Below, in pieces: positions 35,799 to 46,660 of a stretch of 64,000 nt of DNA. The number at the start of each line of letters is the position of its first letter. The stretch's first letter is position 1. The position numbers were made by a program, and so were the translations under genes. The stretch spans positions 20,176,290-20,240,289 of the forward strand of contig OZ020489.1 in NCBI GenBank assembly GCA_963971405.1. Direction: 5' to 3'. Under the pieces are notes generated by a model, which was not told the DNA's origin, made no database searches, and worked only from the letters and a program-made list of their open reading frames with translations. The stretch comes from Psococerastis gibbosa. Taxonomy: Eukaryota; Arthropoda; Insecta; Psocodea; Psocidae.

Positions 35799-36869
35799 AT
35801 CTCCATGACAAAGCGGCTGCAATAGATCTCAAAGGTCGACGCAACGAACCTTACCTTAAGGAGGCACCGCAAAAAAAAAAAAAAAAAAAAAAAAAAGGGC
35901 CCGGGGGTCTCCCCCGGAGAAAAAAAATTGTAAATAGGCCCAAATTCGTGAGGTTTTACGAATTTTGCAAGCAGTACAGTTGAGATTTTACCGACAAATA
36001 AACCTATCACTGCGGGGGGCCCGGGGGTCTCCCCTGGAGAAAAATTCTGAAAAAATAGGTCTGAAGTATTGGGGTTTTAAGCTTTTTGAGTAACATTTTT
36101 TTTTTTGTGAAAGTACTTGGTCAATATGTTTATTTTTATTTTTATTAAGTCTTTCAGGTGGAATAAGCACACCAAGAATTAATTTCCCTTTCGTTATTGT
36201 GGATACTACGCCTTTAGCCTCCATTTGTCACCAGAAATCCTGGGGAGGACCCCCCTATTTACGCCAATGATTTTCCCTCGCTCTTTCAACGAGTTTTCCT
36301 AATATTGGTGTAACCTCAATACAGTAGAATCCGTTTATTAAGACTCCGTCTATATTGAATATTGACCAACCGCCTATTATGACGAATTACGAAGATAGTT
36401 TGGTTTTCATTAAATATACCTAGGTATATTGTATACTATACGTCTTGTATGACATCCATGTTTGTCAATTCCCTTCGATGTCATTATAACCGGATTCTAC
36501 TGTATATTTAAAACTCCATTCTATCTAGTGTACGCTGCAAATATTTCGGGGGGAAGACCCAAAACACGTGCCTGTGCCTTTACCTCGTGTTGTCGTGTAG
36601 TTGTGCTGCTACAACTAGGCTAGTCAAATCATCATATCATAAGCAAAGCACTGATGTACTCCTGTTTTTAAAATTCCCACCAAGCCATCAGTCGTGGCAT
36701 CAGAATTGAGAATTCATAATATTTGCGTTAAAATTTGAAACCGTTATTTATTCATATTTATCAAATTTATGTTTTTATTATATATTGTAACATTTTCCAT
36801 CTTCGTGAATAAACCCGGATTTTCCGTAAAAAGGGAAATTTCCCTCAAAGTGGAAACGCTGGGCTTAAG

Positions 36870-37233
36870 GGCTTTAATTTGAAGAAAAAAATATGTCCTA
36901 AATTCATATAATTTATTACTTAAAACTATCCTATAATATGATTTAACGTTATTAGTTTTATGGAGTATTATATAACATTACTTCCATTTTTTTTAAACAG
37001 GCGGGAAACGACGCAACGTTTTTTAAAAAACTTGTCGTCACTAGACATTGATATACATGTGTGGCTAGTCGAAGGACGATGCGATTGAATAGGCAGTGTA
37101 GACTTGAATTGGTTTGTATTGCAGTGCTTCGACTCAAGTTAGAGTAATTTAACACACAGTGGTTACAATATGAGCTGTGAGACGAGAACGATACACGCTT
37201 ACAATTAATATTGAATTTGATCCAGCCTGCTTC
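36870..37233. other. Intergenic, nothing recognised
   Basis: AT-rich sequence between the hAT-type element and the inverted-repeat arm at 37234. No motif is seen in the short frames. Confidence 0.4.
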
Positions 37234-37400
37234 ACGAGTCGGTCAGCGTAACACCTGTGTTTGCACCATTCGTTTGCACTGCGCATGCTCATGGACTCCA
37301 CAACCACAGAACATCGTTTAATTATTTCCGTGGTTTAACTCATAATTCCGTGGGAACTAATTCTATTCCGAGAAATTTCCGGGATCAACAATTTTTGAGG
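37234..37400 (+). repeat. Inverted repeat, left arm
   Basis: It is the reverse complement of 38065-38233 with scattered changes ('acgagtcggtcagcgtaaca' at the outer end). The 0.66-kb interior codes for nothing recognisable. Together they may be the ends of a DNA transposon or a foldback element, without a visible target duplication. Confidence 0.65.
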
Positions 37401-38064
37401 TTTTTCTGTGGATTTTTGGGGAAATACCTATGCATACCAATATTTGTATGCCAATTTATGGAATCATGTCAATTTGTGATGGTTGAATCTGGAGCTGATG
37501 GGTATTTTTTTATCGGCTGCAATTTAAAGTTACAATTAAAATTTAAAATAACCAGATAAGGTTAGGAACCAGGGCCATGGACAGATGAGAGTTAAAAAAA
37601 TCATATCATATAAAGGGGACCAACATTTTAAAAAATTCCGGAGTATTCCGTATTCCGTGAATTATTTAAAAATTGTTAGGAATACGGCTGCCCAGCCTGG
37701 TACTCATCGTAGCTTACCATCATTAGTATTTAGTGCATTTAGTTTTTTACTACTGCACCTAATAACCTAAATGATGAAGCAGTGACACACCTAAATTTCA
37801 AATTATGTAAATAGGATTAAAGAAACTTGTGTTTTGATATTACTAAATAATTAACGGAAAAATTAAAATTCCACAATTCAAAATTAATTAGACTTATATT
37901 GTGTTTGCAATTGAAAACTTCACTGCACTTTACAGAACAGTCAGCAGCACAGAACACCAAAATAGCATGCAGTACCGTAGGCCAAAAGTAAATTGCAGTA
38001 TTACAACCCTTCACATTGAATTGTAGCCAACGTACCTACAGTACCCACTGTTCTTAGGTCGGTA

Positions 38065-38233
38065 CTCAAAAATTGTTGATCCCGGAATAGAATTATTTCC
38101 CACGAAATTCTGAGGTAAACCACGGAATGTGACAGCCCTAATATATAATTATACGATGTTCTGTGGTTCGAGTCCATGAGCATGCGCAGTGCAAACCAAT
38201 GGTGCAAACACAGGTGTTACGCTGACCGACTCG
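38065..38233 (-). repeat. Inverted repeat, right arm
   Basis: Partner of 37234-37400. Its outer end coincides exactly with the edge of the LTR at 38234, so the LTR retrotransposon either inserted at this boundary or removed what lay beyond. Confidence 0.65.
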
Positions 38234-38456
38234 TGCCTGCTTCCATATAGAAAAACCAACTCTGTGTCCACAGCTAAAGGAGCTGATGAGACACAGAGGG
38301 TAGATTAAAGATATTATTGAATAAGAGAAATAAATACGTAAAAGGAAGATTGAGGAATATTGAATTATCTGAATGTGAACAGCGCCATCTACCGGGAAAA
38401 AGGTGAAGCTGGAAGCAGACTGGTTATTACACATGTGGGACTAAGTGGTCCCCACA
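38234..38456 (-). repeat. 3' LTR of the CsRn1-like element
   Basis: It starts TGTGGGG and ends GGCA on the minus strand, about 223 bp, directly after a purine-rich tract (complement of 38457-38468). With no partner LTR in the window, the ends are inferred from TG...CA, the purine tract and the edge of the flanking inverted repeat. Confidence 0.7.
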
Positions 38457-38467
38457 TTACCCCCCTC

Positions 38468-41400
38468 CTAAAACTGGAAGTCGGAGAAATGTCGTGGAAC
38501 GTGGACGTGACGACCTGAGCGAGTGGTGCGAGTCGGTGGTGTCGGCACGACGTCAGTGGCAGGAAGTGGTGAGGAGACCTTCTCCTGAGGTTTATCTTGA
38601 GCAGGATGCTGATGCGGGGGGTTGATCGTAGACTGGTGAGACGGTTCGTCTGTACTGGCATTCATGTAGGCCGGCTTGACCCTGTCCATTGACACAGTAA
38701 CCGCACGACCGCGGCTTGAAATCGTAACTGTTTTGTCGGTGCGACTTAACACAGGGAATGGTCCCGCATAAGGACGTTCGAGGGAAGCACGGACGTGGTC
38801 TTGTCTCACGAAAACGTGCGTGGCCTTGGCAAGGTCTTGTGGGATGAATGTTTGATGAGCCCCGTGTCTCTTGACGCGAGTGGGGCGTAGTGAGTCGAAT
38901 TTCCTTCGAAGTGAGATGAGAGTGTCCGCCGGACTCTGATTTGAAGGAGGAGTTGTCAGCATCTGTCCTGGTAGTTTTAATGGTTCACCATAGACCAGAT
39001 CTGCTGGAGAAGCTTGATGATCTTTCTTAAGAGTGGCGCGCATGCCCAGTAAAACTAGCGGAAGGGCTTCCGTCCATTTGTCATTGGCATGACACATAAT
39101 GGAGGCTTTGAGTGAGCGGTGCATACGCTCTACCATGCCGTTGGATGCAGGGTGGTAACTGGTAGTCCGTGCATGGTGAAATCCGCATAATCGGGCCAGG
39201 TCAGCACACAAATGGCTCTCAAACTGTCGGCCGCGATCTGTAGTAATTGTCTCCGGGCACCCAAACCGGCTGATCCAGCAGGAAATGAGGGTTCTGGCGA
39301 CGTTTTCGGCGGTGATGTTCACCATAGGAGCGGCTTCCGGCCATCGCGTGAAACGGTCAACGAGTGTTAGCAAATACGTGTAGCCTTCTGACGGTGGTAA
39401 TGGGCCTACAATGTCGAGGTGTATATGCTGAAACCGTCGGTCAGGCTGAGTAAAGGTTCCAATCGCGGTGAGGGTGTGTCGATGTATCTTGGACAATTGA
39501 CAGTTGACACACAGACGAGCCCAGGCGCGGCAATCCTTACGGATAGAAGGCCATATGTAGCGTTGGGCAACCAGGTTAGCAGACGCTGCTATTCCTGGGT
39601 GATGTAGGCTGTGTAGGTGCTCGAAAAGTTGTCGACGTAATGGTTTGGGCACAAATGGGCTTTGTATGTCTTGACTAGAATCGCACGTAAGGACTGAATC
39701 AGAGCCCGGAATGGGAACATCAACGAGGATGAGGGACGTCTTTCTACTGGACCGAAGCTCTTTGAGTTCTCTGTCGTCTTTCTGAGCAGAAGAAAGTTGC
39801 TCAGGAGATACGGGAGTAGAGATTGCTTCGATTCTTGAGAATGCATCAGCGGCCAAGTTGTCCTGCCCAGCGATGTATTGGATGTCCGTGGTGAATTGAG
39901 AGACGAATTCCATTTGCCGCATTTGGCGAGGTGAGCAACTTGTTTTTGGATTCTGAAAAGCGTGCGTCAACGGTTTGTGATCGGTATATACGACAAAAGC
40001 GCGCGCTTCTAGCAAGTAACGGAAATGACGAATGGCGTCGTGTACCGCAAGCAATTCGCGATCGTAGGCGGACCACGTTCGTTGGTTTTCTTTAAGTTTC
40101 TGCGAGAAGAATGCCAATGGCTGCCAATGATCGTTGATCCGTTGTTGGACTGTAGCTCCGATACTGGTGTCTGATGCATCTGTGACTAGTGCAATCGGAG
40201 CCGTATGATCTGGATGCGCGAGTAGGGTGATGCGTGCCAGACTGTGTTTGCATGAGCTGAAAGCTTCGGTAAGCTTTGTTTTCCATGGTATCGTAGCGTT
40301 CCCTTTTACCTTGTCTCCAGATAACAACGTGTTGAGTGGTGCTTGTTCGTTGGCTGCATTTGGTAGGAACCGGCGGTAGTAGTTAATCATGCCAAGGAAA
40401 CGGCGTAGATCTTTGAATGTCTTTGGAAGAGGGTATTCAGTGAGTGCCTTTACCCTGTCTGGTAGGGCTTGTGTGCCTTCTGCTGACACGAGGTAACCAA
40501 TAAAGCTGATTGACCCAACGCCGAGGGTACACTTGCTAGGATTAATGACCAGGCCATATTCTCGGAATCGTTGGAAGAGTTGACGCAGGTGTGATTCGTG
40601 CTCCTGCTTATCACTCGATGCAACTAGTACGTCGTCGATGTATGAATATGCCCACGGGAGGTCGCGTAGGATGTTATCCATGAAGCGTTGGAAGGTTTGA
40701 GCAGCATTGCGAAGACCGAATGTCATGAATGGGAATTCGAAAAGGCCGAACGGAGTATTTATTGCTGTCTGTGGAATGTCACCATCGGAAACTGGTATCT
40801 GGGTGAATGCTTTGACCAGGTCTATTTTGCTGAATACGGGGTTTCCTCGCAATTCTGCACTGAAATCTGCGATGTGGCGGACTGGGTACGCGTCAGGAAT
40901 TGTTCGAGCATTGAGCCGTCTGTAGTCCCCGCATGGGCGCCATGAATGGTCGCTTTTAGGTACTAGGTGTAATGGTGAGGCCCATGGGCTGTCGGACGGA
41001 CGACATACGCCGGTCTGGATCATGTCGTTGAACTCCTTTTTGGCGATAATAAACTTGTCCGGGGCCAACTGGCGTGGGCGAGCGGAGACGGGAGGTCCGT
41101 CTGTCGTTCTAATGTAGTGGACCGTGGAGTGTTTGACCTGGTCTGTGGGTTGTCTCGGCCGCGTGAGGTCGCTAAACTCCTCAATTATTACTTTTAGACT
41201 GGCCGGGGTACTGTGCGGTATTGTTAAGGTAGAAACGCTAGGTTGCTTGGAGGGGCTTTGACACAGGTTCGCCTTGCGATGCGTTGTCCCGTCGATCAGC
41301 TTTGAGTTCTGGAGATCCACCAGCAAATTAGAGGCTGCGAGAAAGTCTGCACCGATGATGGGTTGCGTGACATCGGCAATGATGAAATTCCAACGGAAAC

Positions 41401-41731
41401 TGCGTCGTAATCCCAGGTCCAGTTGTTGAGCTGTTGTTCCGTACGTATTGATGATTGTGCCATTGGCGGCAGTCAGCTCGAGTTGAGTACGACGGAGCGG
41501 TAGGTTGAGACGGGCACGTGGAAAAACGCAGATGTCGGACCCTGTGTCAATGAGATAACGTATCTTGGTGCAAGGGTCCGTGATAAGAAGGCGATGTGAG
41601 GTTTTAAGCAGGTGTGTAGTGGCGCAGGCAGGCCCTGCCTTTACTGACTGCGATCGTCGTTTTTCGGAAATCTGCATGGCTGCTGGCACTTTCTGGCCTT
41701 CCTCCCATAGGTTTGGTGGTAAAAACACCAA
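38468..41731 (-). CDS. pol: Pol polyprotein: protease, RT, RNase H, integrase (CsRn1-like)
   Basis: An uninterrupted frame of 1087 codons. Domains in order are retropepsin (LIDTGSD, Asp-62), reverse transcriptase with [12 protein letters not shown] and the YIDD catalytic motif (364-367), RNase H (TDAS near 517, YTDHKPL near 582), the integrase zinc finger (HHPG to CVNC, about 710-744) and the integrase core with Asp-773, Asp-832 and Glu-868, exactly the D-D-35-E spacing. The frame has no ATG near its start and lies in the -1 frame relative to gag, overlapping it by 91 nt, so translation probably depends on frameshifting from gag. Every catalytic residue I looked for is present. It would copy and integrate the element, but with one LTR this copy cannot complete the cycle. 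Confidence 0.93.
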   Translation of the reverse strand: MVFLPPNLWEEGQKVPAAMQISEKRRSQSVKAGPACATTHLLKTSHRLLITDPCTKIRYLIDTGSDICVFPRARLNLPLRRTQLELTAANGTIINTYGTTAQQLDLGLRRSFRWNFIIADVTQPIIGADFLAASNLLVDLQNSKLIDGTTHRKANLCQSPSKQPSVSTLTIPHSTPASLKVIIEEFSDLTRPRQPTDQVKHSTVHYIRTTDGPPVSARPRQLAPDKFIIAKKEFNDMIQTGVCRPSDSPWASPLHLVPKSDHSWRPCGDYRRLNARTIPDAYPVRHIADFSAELRGNPVFSKIDLVKAFTQIPVSDGDIPQTAINTPFGLFEFPFMTFGLRNAAQTFQRFMDNILRDLPWAYSYIDDVLVASSDKQEHESHLRQLFQRFREYGLVINPSKCTLGVGSISFIGYLVSAEGTQALPDRVKALTEYPLPKTFKDLRRFLGMINYYRRFLPNAANEQAPLNTLLSGDKVKGNATIPWKTKLTEAFSSCKHSLARITLLAHPDHTAPIALVTDASDTSIGATVQQRINDHWQPLAFFSQKLKENQRTWSAYDRELLAVHDAIRHFRYLLEARAFVVYTDHKPLTHAFQNPKTSCSPRQMRQMEFVSQFTTDIQYIAGQDNLAADAFSRIEAISTPVSPEQLSSAQKDDRELKELRSSRKTSLILVDVPIPGSDSVLTCDSSQDIQSPFVPKPLRRQLFEHLHSLHHPGIAASANLVAQRYIWPSIRKDCRAWARLCVNCQLSKIHRHTLTAIGTFTQPDRRFQHIHLDIVGPLPPSEGYTYLLTLVDRFTRWPEAAPMVNITAENVARTLISCWISRFGCPETITTDRGRQFESHLCADLARLCGFHHARTTSYHPASNGMVERMHRSLKASIMCHANDKWTEALPLVLLGMRATLKKDHQASPADLVYGEPLKLPGQMLTTPPSNQSPADTLISLRRKFDSLRPTRVKRHGAHQTFIPQDLAKATHVFVRQDHVRASLERPYAGPFPVLSRTDKTVTISSRGRAVTVSMDRVKPAYMNASTDEPSHQSTINPPHQHPAQDKPQEKVSSPLPATDVVPTPPTRTTRSGRHVHVPRHFSDFQF

Positions 41732-42408
41732 GTTGGGTCTTGTTTAGGCGCTGGTGGACGGAACTGGCGCTGGAACCGTGGCTGTGTGGCACGTTGTCCG
41801 TATCTGTCGGCGAACTGTGCCTGTAGAGCCGCGACGTTCTCTGTTAACGTCTTCAATAGGTCCACAGGGGCCATTGTGCACTCAAGAATCCGGTCACGTG
41901 TTGCTGAATTGATGGTGGCCATCTTGTCGGCGAGGTTCGCGACGTCATCTAGTGACAGGTGATCATGACCGATGATTGCCAATTGTATAGCGTGCGGGAG
42001 GCGAGACGTCCAAATGGTGCGTAAAACCGAGTCTGATATGGCTTTCTCTGCGAGGGCCCGCAGTCTCCGGAGAAAAGAGCTGGGAGTTTTGTCCCCTAAG
42101 TCTTCCGACATTAGTAGCTGAATGCGACTGCTTGCTGGAAGACTCATTCGTTGGATTAATTGCGTTTTTAGCTCAGTGTATGGGTTTACTGGTACTGGGG
42201 CAGCTAACAAATCTGAGATCTCGCTGAGGGTACTTTGGTCGAGCGCTGAAAGGACGTGGTAATATTTCGTCGTTTCCATTGTGACCCCAGCAAGTGCAAA
42301 CTGAGCCTCCGCTTGAGTGAACCACAGTGCCGGTGACAGGTTGGCCGACTGTGTCCAGAAGGGTGGAAGCTTGACCGAGACTGCCATCGTACTAGCAGGG
42401 CCTGTCAT
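41641..42408 (-). CDS. gag: Gag polyprotein (CsRn1-like)
   Basis: This 255-codon frame starts at an ATG ([18 protein letters not shown]) after an open Ala/Thr-repeat leader. The capsid-like part ([17 protein letters not shown], then [20 protein letters not shown]) matches the Gag of CsRn1-type Ty3/gypsy elements. Near the C-terminus [18 protein letters not shown] gives C-X2-H-X9-C-X3-C, the unusual CHCC box of that group. The last 91 nt overlap pol. A GAAAAAC heptamer (complement of 41659-41665, gag codons CCG AAA AAC) near the end is a weak candidate slip site. Confidence 0.9.
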   Translation of the reverse strand: MTGPASTMAVSVKLPPFWTQSANLSPALWFTQAEAQFALAGVTMETTKYYHVLSALDQSTLSEISDLLAAPVPVNPYTELKTQLIQRMSLPASSRIQLLMSEDLGDKTPSSFLRRLRALAEKAISDSVLRTIWTSRLPHAIQLAIIGHDHLSLDDVANLADKMATINSATRDRILECTMAPVDLLKTLTENVAALQAQFADRYGQRATQPRFQRQFRPPAPKQDPTWCFYHQTYGRKARKCQQPCRFPKNDDRSQ

Positions 42409-42416
42409 CTTGGTTG

Positions 42417-42510
42417 TAGCCGTGGGTGTCGGTGTTGTGGCTGTAGCAGTTGTAGCTGTAGCGGTCGTAGCTGTAGCGGTTGTAGCTGCAATGGTTGTGG
42501 CTGTGCTGCT
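42417..42510 (+). repeat. Short minisatellite upstream of gag
   Basis: Imperfect 18-bp units ('gtagctgtagcggt.') occur. On the minus strand they are in frame with gag and would encode Ala-Thr repeats, but no ATG precedes them before the hAT-type repeat. Confidence 0.6.
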
Positions 42511-42551
42511 GCGGTGAATGTAGCTGCTCCGGGGTGGTTTCCACCGCCTAT

Positions 42552-43665
42552 CAGCGTTTCCACTTGCGATATATCACATTTCCCTCAGCGGCAACTCAAA
42601 ATTTCCCTCTTTTCCCTCACTCGCCCAAGTCGCTAATATTCCTCTATTTTCTAAATTTCCAAAATTTCTGGTGGGGGGGGGGGGGAAGTCTGCCTAGCAA
42701 ATTATATGACTTTTTATTATTTAAATTTTATTGTTTTTAATGAGTATGAAATACGTTATATATACATTAAACTATTCAAGTTCAGAAAAACAAAAAAAGC
42801 AAACTGTCCTGGAACGCCCAGCGACCTAGTCGTCTCATTCTACTATGTATATGAATGACAGCCAAATTGCTGAACCTGTTTTGAATGGTGGTACCAGACG
42901 CAAATTTTGGTATTTTTGTAGGATGCGGGAGAATTTTGCCTAAAATTGGAACCTATACATTCATCTTTCAAGTAGGGTATAAGTGACCAATACACATGTT
43001 AAACGCTGGATGCAGGGGGGCCCGGGGGTCTCCCCCGGAGAAAAAATGGATAATTAATAGGCCCAAATTAGTGAGGTTTTAGGCATATTATACACTGGAA
43101 GAAAGGGGGTCCGGGGTTCTCCTCGGAGAAAAAATTGATAAATGGTCCCAAATCAGTGAGGTTTTTGCGCATGTTATAACCTGGAGAAAGGGGGGCCCGG
43201 GGAAAAAATTTATAAATAGGCCCAAATTCGTGAGGTTTTACGCATTTTGCAAGCAGTACAGTTGAGATTAAATTACCGACAAATAAACCTATCACTGCGG
43301 GGGGCCGGGGGTCACCCCGGAGAAAAATTCAGAAAAAATAGGTCTGAAGTATTGGGGTTTTAAGCTTTTTGAGTAACATTTTTTTTTGTGAAAGTACTTG
43401 GTCAATATGTTTATTTTTATTTTTGTTAAGTCTTTCAGGTGAAATAAGCACACCAAGAATTAATTTCCCCTTCGTTATTGTAGATACTACGCCTTTAGCC
43501 TCCATTTTTCACCAGAAATCCTGGGGAGGACCCCCCTATTTACGCCAATGATTTTCCATTGGCGTAAATTCCCAAAATTTCTGGAGGGGGGGGACTTTAG
43601 AACCCTAAGAATTTGATCCCACGGAGAAAAAAAATCGATAAATGAGCCCAAATTAGTGAGGTTTT
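42552..43665 (+). mobile_element. Second copy of the 29.7-kb hAT-type element, right end lost at gap
   Basis: It starts CAGCGTTTCCACTT and follows the same internal order as 29748-36861, including the poly-G, the TA-poor middle, the 90-bp G/C blocks and the block 'aagcacaccaagaattaattt'. It has no retrotransposon: at about 43192-43201 the site is continuous. Beyond a small palindrome at about 43540-43570 the order is rearranged and the sequence enters the N gap, so the right end is not seen. Confidence 0.8.
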
Positions 43666-43865
43666 NNNNNNNNNNNNNNNNNNNNNNNNNNNNNNNNNNN
43701 NNNNNNNNNNNNNNNNNNNNNNNNNNNNNNNNNNNNNNNNNNNNNNNNNNNNNNNNNNNNNNNNNNNNNNNNNNNNNNNNNNNNNNNNNNNNNNNNNNNN
43801 NNNNNNNNNNNNNNNNNNNNNNNNNNNNNNNNNNNNNNNNNNNNNNNNNNNNNNNNNNNNNNNNN
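43666..43865. other. Assembly gap, 200 N
   Basis: Exactly 200 undetermined bases, probably a nominal gap size. It sits between the internal repeats of a hAT-type element and a non-LTR fragment, a typical place for an assembly to break. Confidence 0.95.
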
Positions 43866-43923
43866 AGAGGTTCACCAGATTATGTGTTGTATTGGGCTGC
43901 AAGAAAGCTGATGGCGGAAGCCT
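43866..43923 (+). pseudogene. Non-LTR ORF2 C-terminal tip
   Basis: The last about 19 codons (RGSPDYVLYWAARKLMAEA, then stop) match the end of the fragment at 634-850, in the opposite orientation. The rest of the element is hidden by the N gap. Confidence 0.6.
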
Positions 43924-44117
43924 AATGCTATGGTGTAATTAAAAAAAAGTTATTAATAGCCTAGCAAGAAATGCAGGCCCTGGTTTAGCCTAATGCCTGC
44001 ACTTTTTGTCCGCGAGGTCACTTCAGTTGCATTATTGTCATTAGGAAATTAAATTATCACTTACCATCCTCAGCTGTTTTTGGTAGGACGAGCGCATATT
44101 GTGAATTTTTTTTTCTA

Positions 44118-44750
44118 CTCTAGTGGTTCAATGTCTGTTTGACACTCCAAGGCTGTGATAGGGGTGGATTTGGCAGCCCCACAGATAGCTCTCAGCGCAT
44201 TAAGTCGGGCAATGTCCAGTTTTCGCATGTTAGCGACACTTGCTGTACAGAAGGCTTCGCTGCAGTATTCAATAAGGGGTCTTCAGTATGATTTGTAGTT
44301 GGTGACTAGGACATCTTGCGTTGCACCCCACTGCTAATCTTTTCAACATGCATACTCTCTTACAGGCCTTTGTTGCTGCGCCATCGATATTTTGTTGTCC
44401 AAAAGCATGCAAAGGTATTTGGAGTTGGCAACTACGGCAATGTCGCAGTCGTCGTATTTTAAGTTGACTGTGTGGTTCTTGGTAGACAGGGAGAAAAGTT
44501 GTGCAGTAGTTTTGCCTTTGCTGAAGAGCATCTCATTTTCCGCACACCACGCTCTCAGGACATGCAGGGCTTGGTTCAGTGCTCACTCGAGGGCTTGTAT
44601 ATTGCAGGACGTGCCCCAGATTGTTAGGTTGTCTGCATAGCATAGAACATCGATCCCGGGGATACTTCTAAGTTGTATTATCAAGCCGTTTATCAATCTT
44701 TTAAAGTCTGTTTGGAGGGCCCGGTCTTAGGCAACTGGTTTTGTCAATAT
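44118..44750 (-). pseudogene. Non-LTR reverse transcriptase fragment
   Basis: Minus-strand frames encode the RT palm and thumb of a Jockey-like element: CYADNLT (YADN, plus 44628-44639, an altered YADD), FSLSTKNHTVNLKYDD and a region matching the antisense RT pieces of the 47.9-64-kb array. The shared part runs from 44118 to about 44413 ('ctctagtggttc' to 'gcatgc'). It is broken by stops and frame breaks, and its stops differ from those of the array copies. Confidence 0.8.
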
Positions 44751-45468
44751 AATGGTTTTCTCAGTACTTACCGTAGTAATTTCTTGTCACTCTCACATTA
44801 TATTTTGTTGTTGCATTTGTGAAAACGGAATAGGAAGTTCCCGGCTGGGGTTTTAACTGTTATTTTAAATAAAAATAATTAGTTTTGGTACAATTTTTCT
44901 TGGAGTCAGCCATACTTGTTTCTGGAATTTTTCTATTCATATTCATCTATTGCCCCGTTTATGACGTGGTTTTAACGTAATTCACTCGATATTGTTTTGG
45001 CGGATTTTCTTTGCAATTTAAATTTATTGTTGTCCTTTTATAATTTTGCATTATAAAAGAGTTTGTTGTTGCAGATTTTGTCCAGGTTGATTTTTCTGAC
45101 CTTAACGCTCCCTGAGGCTTGAGTTGAGTCTCCGCAAGTGGCGGGGTGCGGCTCTGGAGCCAAGCGCCCTGCGATCCGGTTTTCTGGCGGATCCAACATG
45201 AGTTTGACATCCGCAGCTGTATATTTCTCGATTGTGTTGAGAAGGTGAGAAGCTGGAGGAAGATTAGCATGGTTGTCGACTGGGCTAGCCCGTTTAACTT
45301 TTAACACCAATCCCAGGCTAATCAGGCTCCATGCTTCCGAGACTATCAGGACAGTCAACAGTTTAAGAAAACGGCAACTTTCTAGAGTAGCCCTATGTTA
45401 ATATTCAATAAGTAATCCATAATTTTCAGAGTCTAATTTTCCTAAATCAGTGATGCAAGAATCGAATA
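44751..45468. other. Unrecognised sequence
   Basis: Two overlapping minus-strand frames (44959-45270 and 45038-45358) are GC-richer than their surroundings and contain SLLNTIEKY-like text without a family I recognise. They could be the 5' part of a non-LTR element, but no motif proves it. Confidence 0.35.
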
Positions 45469-45476
45469 ATCACACG

Positions 45477-45800
45477 CAGTGGCGGTTTAAAATTTTTCGA
45501 AAGGGGGGGGAGCATTTAAAGGCCACTCCCCCCCCCCCGGAGAAAACAATTGTACAATAGGCCTAAATCAGTAAGGTTTTACGCATAATGTACCTTGGGG
45601 AAAGAAGACCCGGGGGTATCCCTCGGAGAAAAAAATTGATTAATGGTTCACATTTGGGTGGATTTGCGCATTTTGCAAGCAGTACAGATGAGATTTTACC
45701 GAAGAATCAACCTACCACAGAGGGCAGCCCAAAAAGCCCCTCTTGGCTACGGCCTGTAAGAGGTAAGAGGGGGGGGGGGGTCCCCTTGAAATCGCCAGTG
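45477..45800. mobile_element. hAT-type MITE with 8-bp target duplication
   Basis: Imperfect inverted ends (CAGTGGCGGTTT against AAATCGCCAGTG) are flanked by ATCACACG on both sides (45469-45476 and 45801-45808). The interior has poly-C and poly-G tracts and two of the 'cggagaaaa' blocks shared with the larger hAT-type element. Confidence 0.88.
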
Positions 45801-45836
45801 ATCACACGCAGTTTTAATAATAAGAAATAGCAGTAC

Positions 45837-46658
45837 AAAGAACCGGTCCGAGTTCACTCGAACATGCTTTCCAATTTATCAAAATTATTAGATAGAGAAA
45901 ATTAGTAATTTTATGGCAAATATTTTTCCTATGGTTAAATTTCCGATATCTCGGGGGGGGGGGGGGGGGCGGTTGTCCACCTGACGTCACTGGAAGTGAG
46001 GTGAATTCTCGATAGGTCAAACAAACACATTAATTACCACACAGCAATAATGGCAGAGCATGCAATGCATTTGAGCGCGAATTTTCTATCATTTTTTTCA
46101 AAAAATAATTTTTTGGGCAAAACCAAATATTTTTTTGGGAAAGCAACCTATCCGGTTTCGTTACTCAATTTAACACCTAAAACATGCTTGAAGGTAGAAA
46201 TCATCGATAGAAAGGTTTCGCATTTTTTAGTCATTTTTTCATTAAAATTTAGTTATTTTTATTTTATAACCCCCAGAAGCAAACTATCAAGGGGCAAGCG
46301 ACCCCCCGCATTTTGTCAACATTAATAACGACTACAATCTACGAGAATTTAAAAGAAATCGTTGGAGCCGTTTTTGAGAAATAAATTTTTTAGGCGTTTT
46401 TTTGGAGTTTTTTGAAAATAAAACCCCCCCAAATTGAGTTAGCACAAAAAAAAATAAATGGTCCCGAGGTATGATTTTTGTGAACCTACATGCCAAATTT
46501 CACTCAAATCCACTGAGTAGTTTGCCCGGAAATCGACGAACAGACAGACAGACCGACATTTTGTAAAAACCACTTTTTTGGGTTCCTGGGACCTCAAAAC
46601 GTGTAAATCCGTTGAAATCTCGGAATCGAAAATTTCGACCATCACAAAGCTTTCCTTT
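45837..46658 (-). repeat. Dispersed repeat family, copy 4 (inverted)
   Basis: It begins 'aaccggtccgagttcactcg' and follows the order of 10634-11485, including a poly-G at 45953-45969. It ends exactly where the non-LTR fragment begins, so one has cut into the other. Confidence 0.75.
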
Positions 46659-46660
46659 AC

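Larger units (their letters stand above)
30464..35896 (+). mobile_element. LOA/R1-like non-LTR retrotransposon, full length, coding frames broken
   Basis: The element is bounded by an 8-bp target duplication GGGCCCGG (30456-30463 and 35897-35904) and ends in a 26-bp poly(A) (35871-35896). It has a 5' leader of about 0.6 kb, ORF1, and an ORF2 with endonuclease, reverse transcriptase, RNase H and a terminal zinc knuckle. That is the layout of the I/LOA/R1 group. The coding frames are interrupted by three frame breaks, so it is recent enough to keep its ends but dead as it stands. Confidence 0.92.
29748..36861. mobile_element. Non-autonomous hAT-type element, interrupted by a non-LTR retrotransposon
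   Basis: The ends are inverted (left CAGCGTTTCAACTT at 29748, right AAGTGGAAACGCTG ending 36861) and flanked by the perfect 8-bp direct repeat GGCTTAAG (29740-29747 and 36862-36869), the hAT signature. Without the insertion at 30464-35896 and its duplicated site, it is about 1.67 kb. The interior has poly-G (about 29875-29889), a TA-rich stretch and several diverged repeats of roughly 90 bp of the 'tctccccc.ggagaaaaaattg' kind. No transposase is visible. A second copy starts at 42552. Confidence 0.9.
38234..42543 (-). mobile_element. Ty3/gypsy retrotransposon, CsRn1-like, 5' LTR missing
   Basis: Read on the minus strand the order is an Ala/Thr-rich leader, gag (42408-41641), pol (41731-38468), a purine-rich tract and a 3' LTR (38456-38234). 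The gag zinc motif of CHCC type and the overlapping gag-pol arrangement are features of the CsRn1 group. No 5' LTR or primer-binding site is present: the sequence runs into the hAT-type repeat at 42552. Without a second LTR neither age nor target duplication can be read. Confidence 0.9.

Noticed and set aside
38389-38661. Minus-strand frame near the LTR as an extra gene
   Set aside because: It runs antiparallel to nothing known and overlaps the end of pol and the LTR in another frame; no motif.
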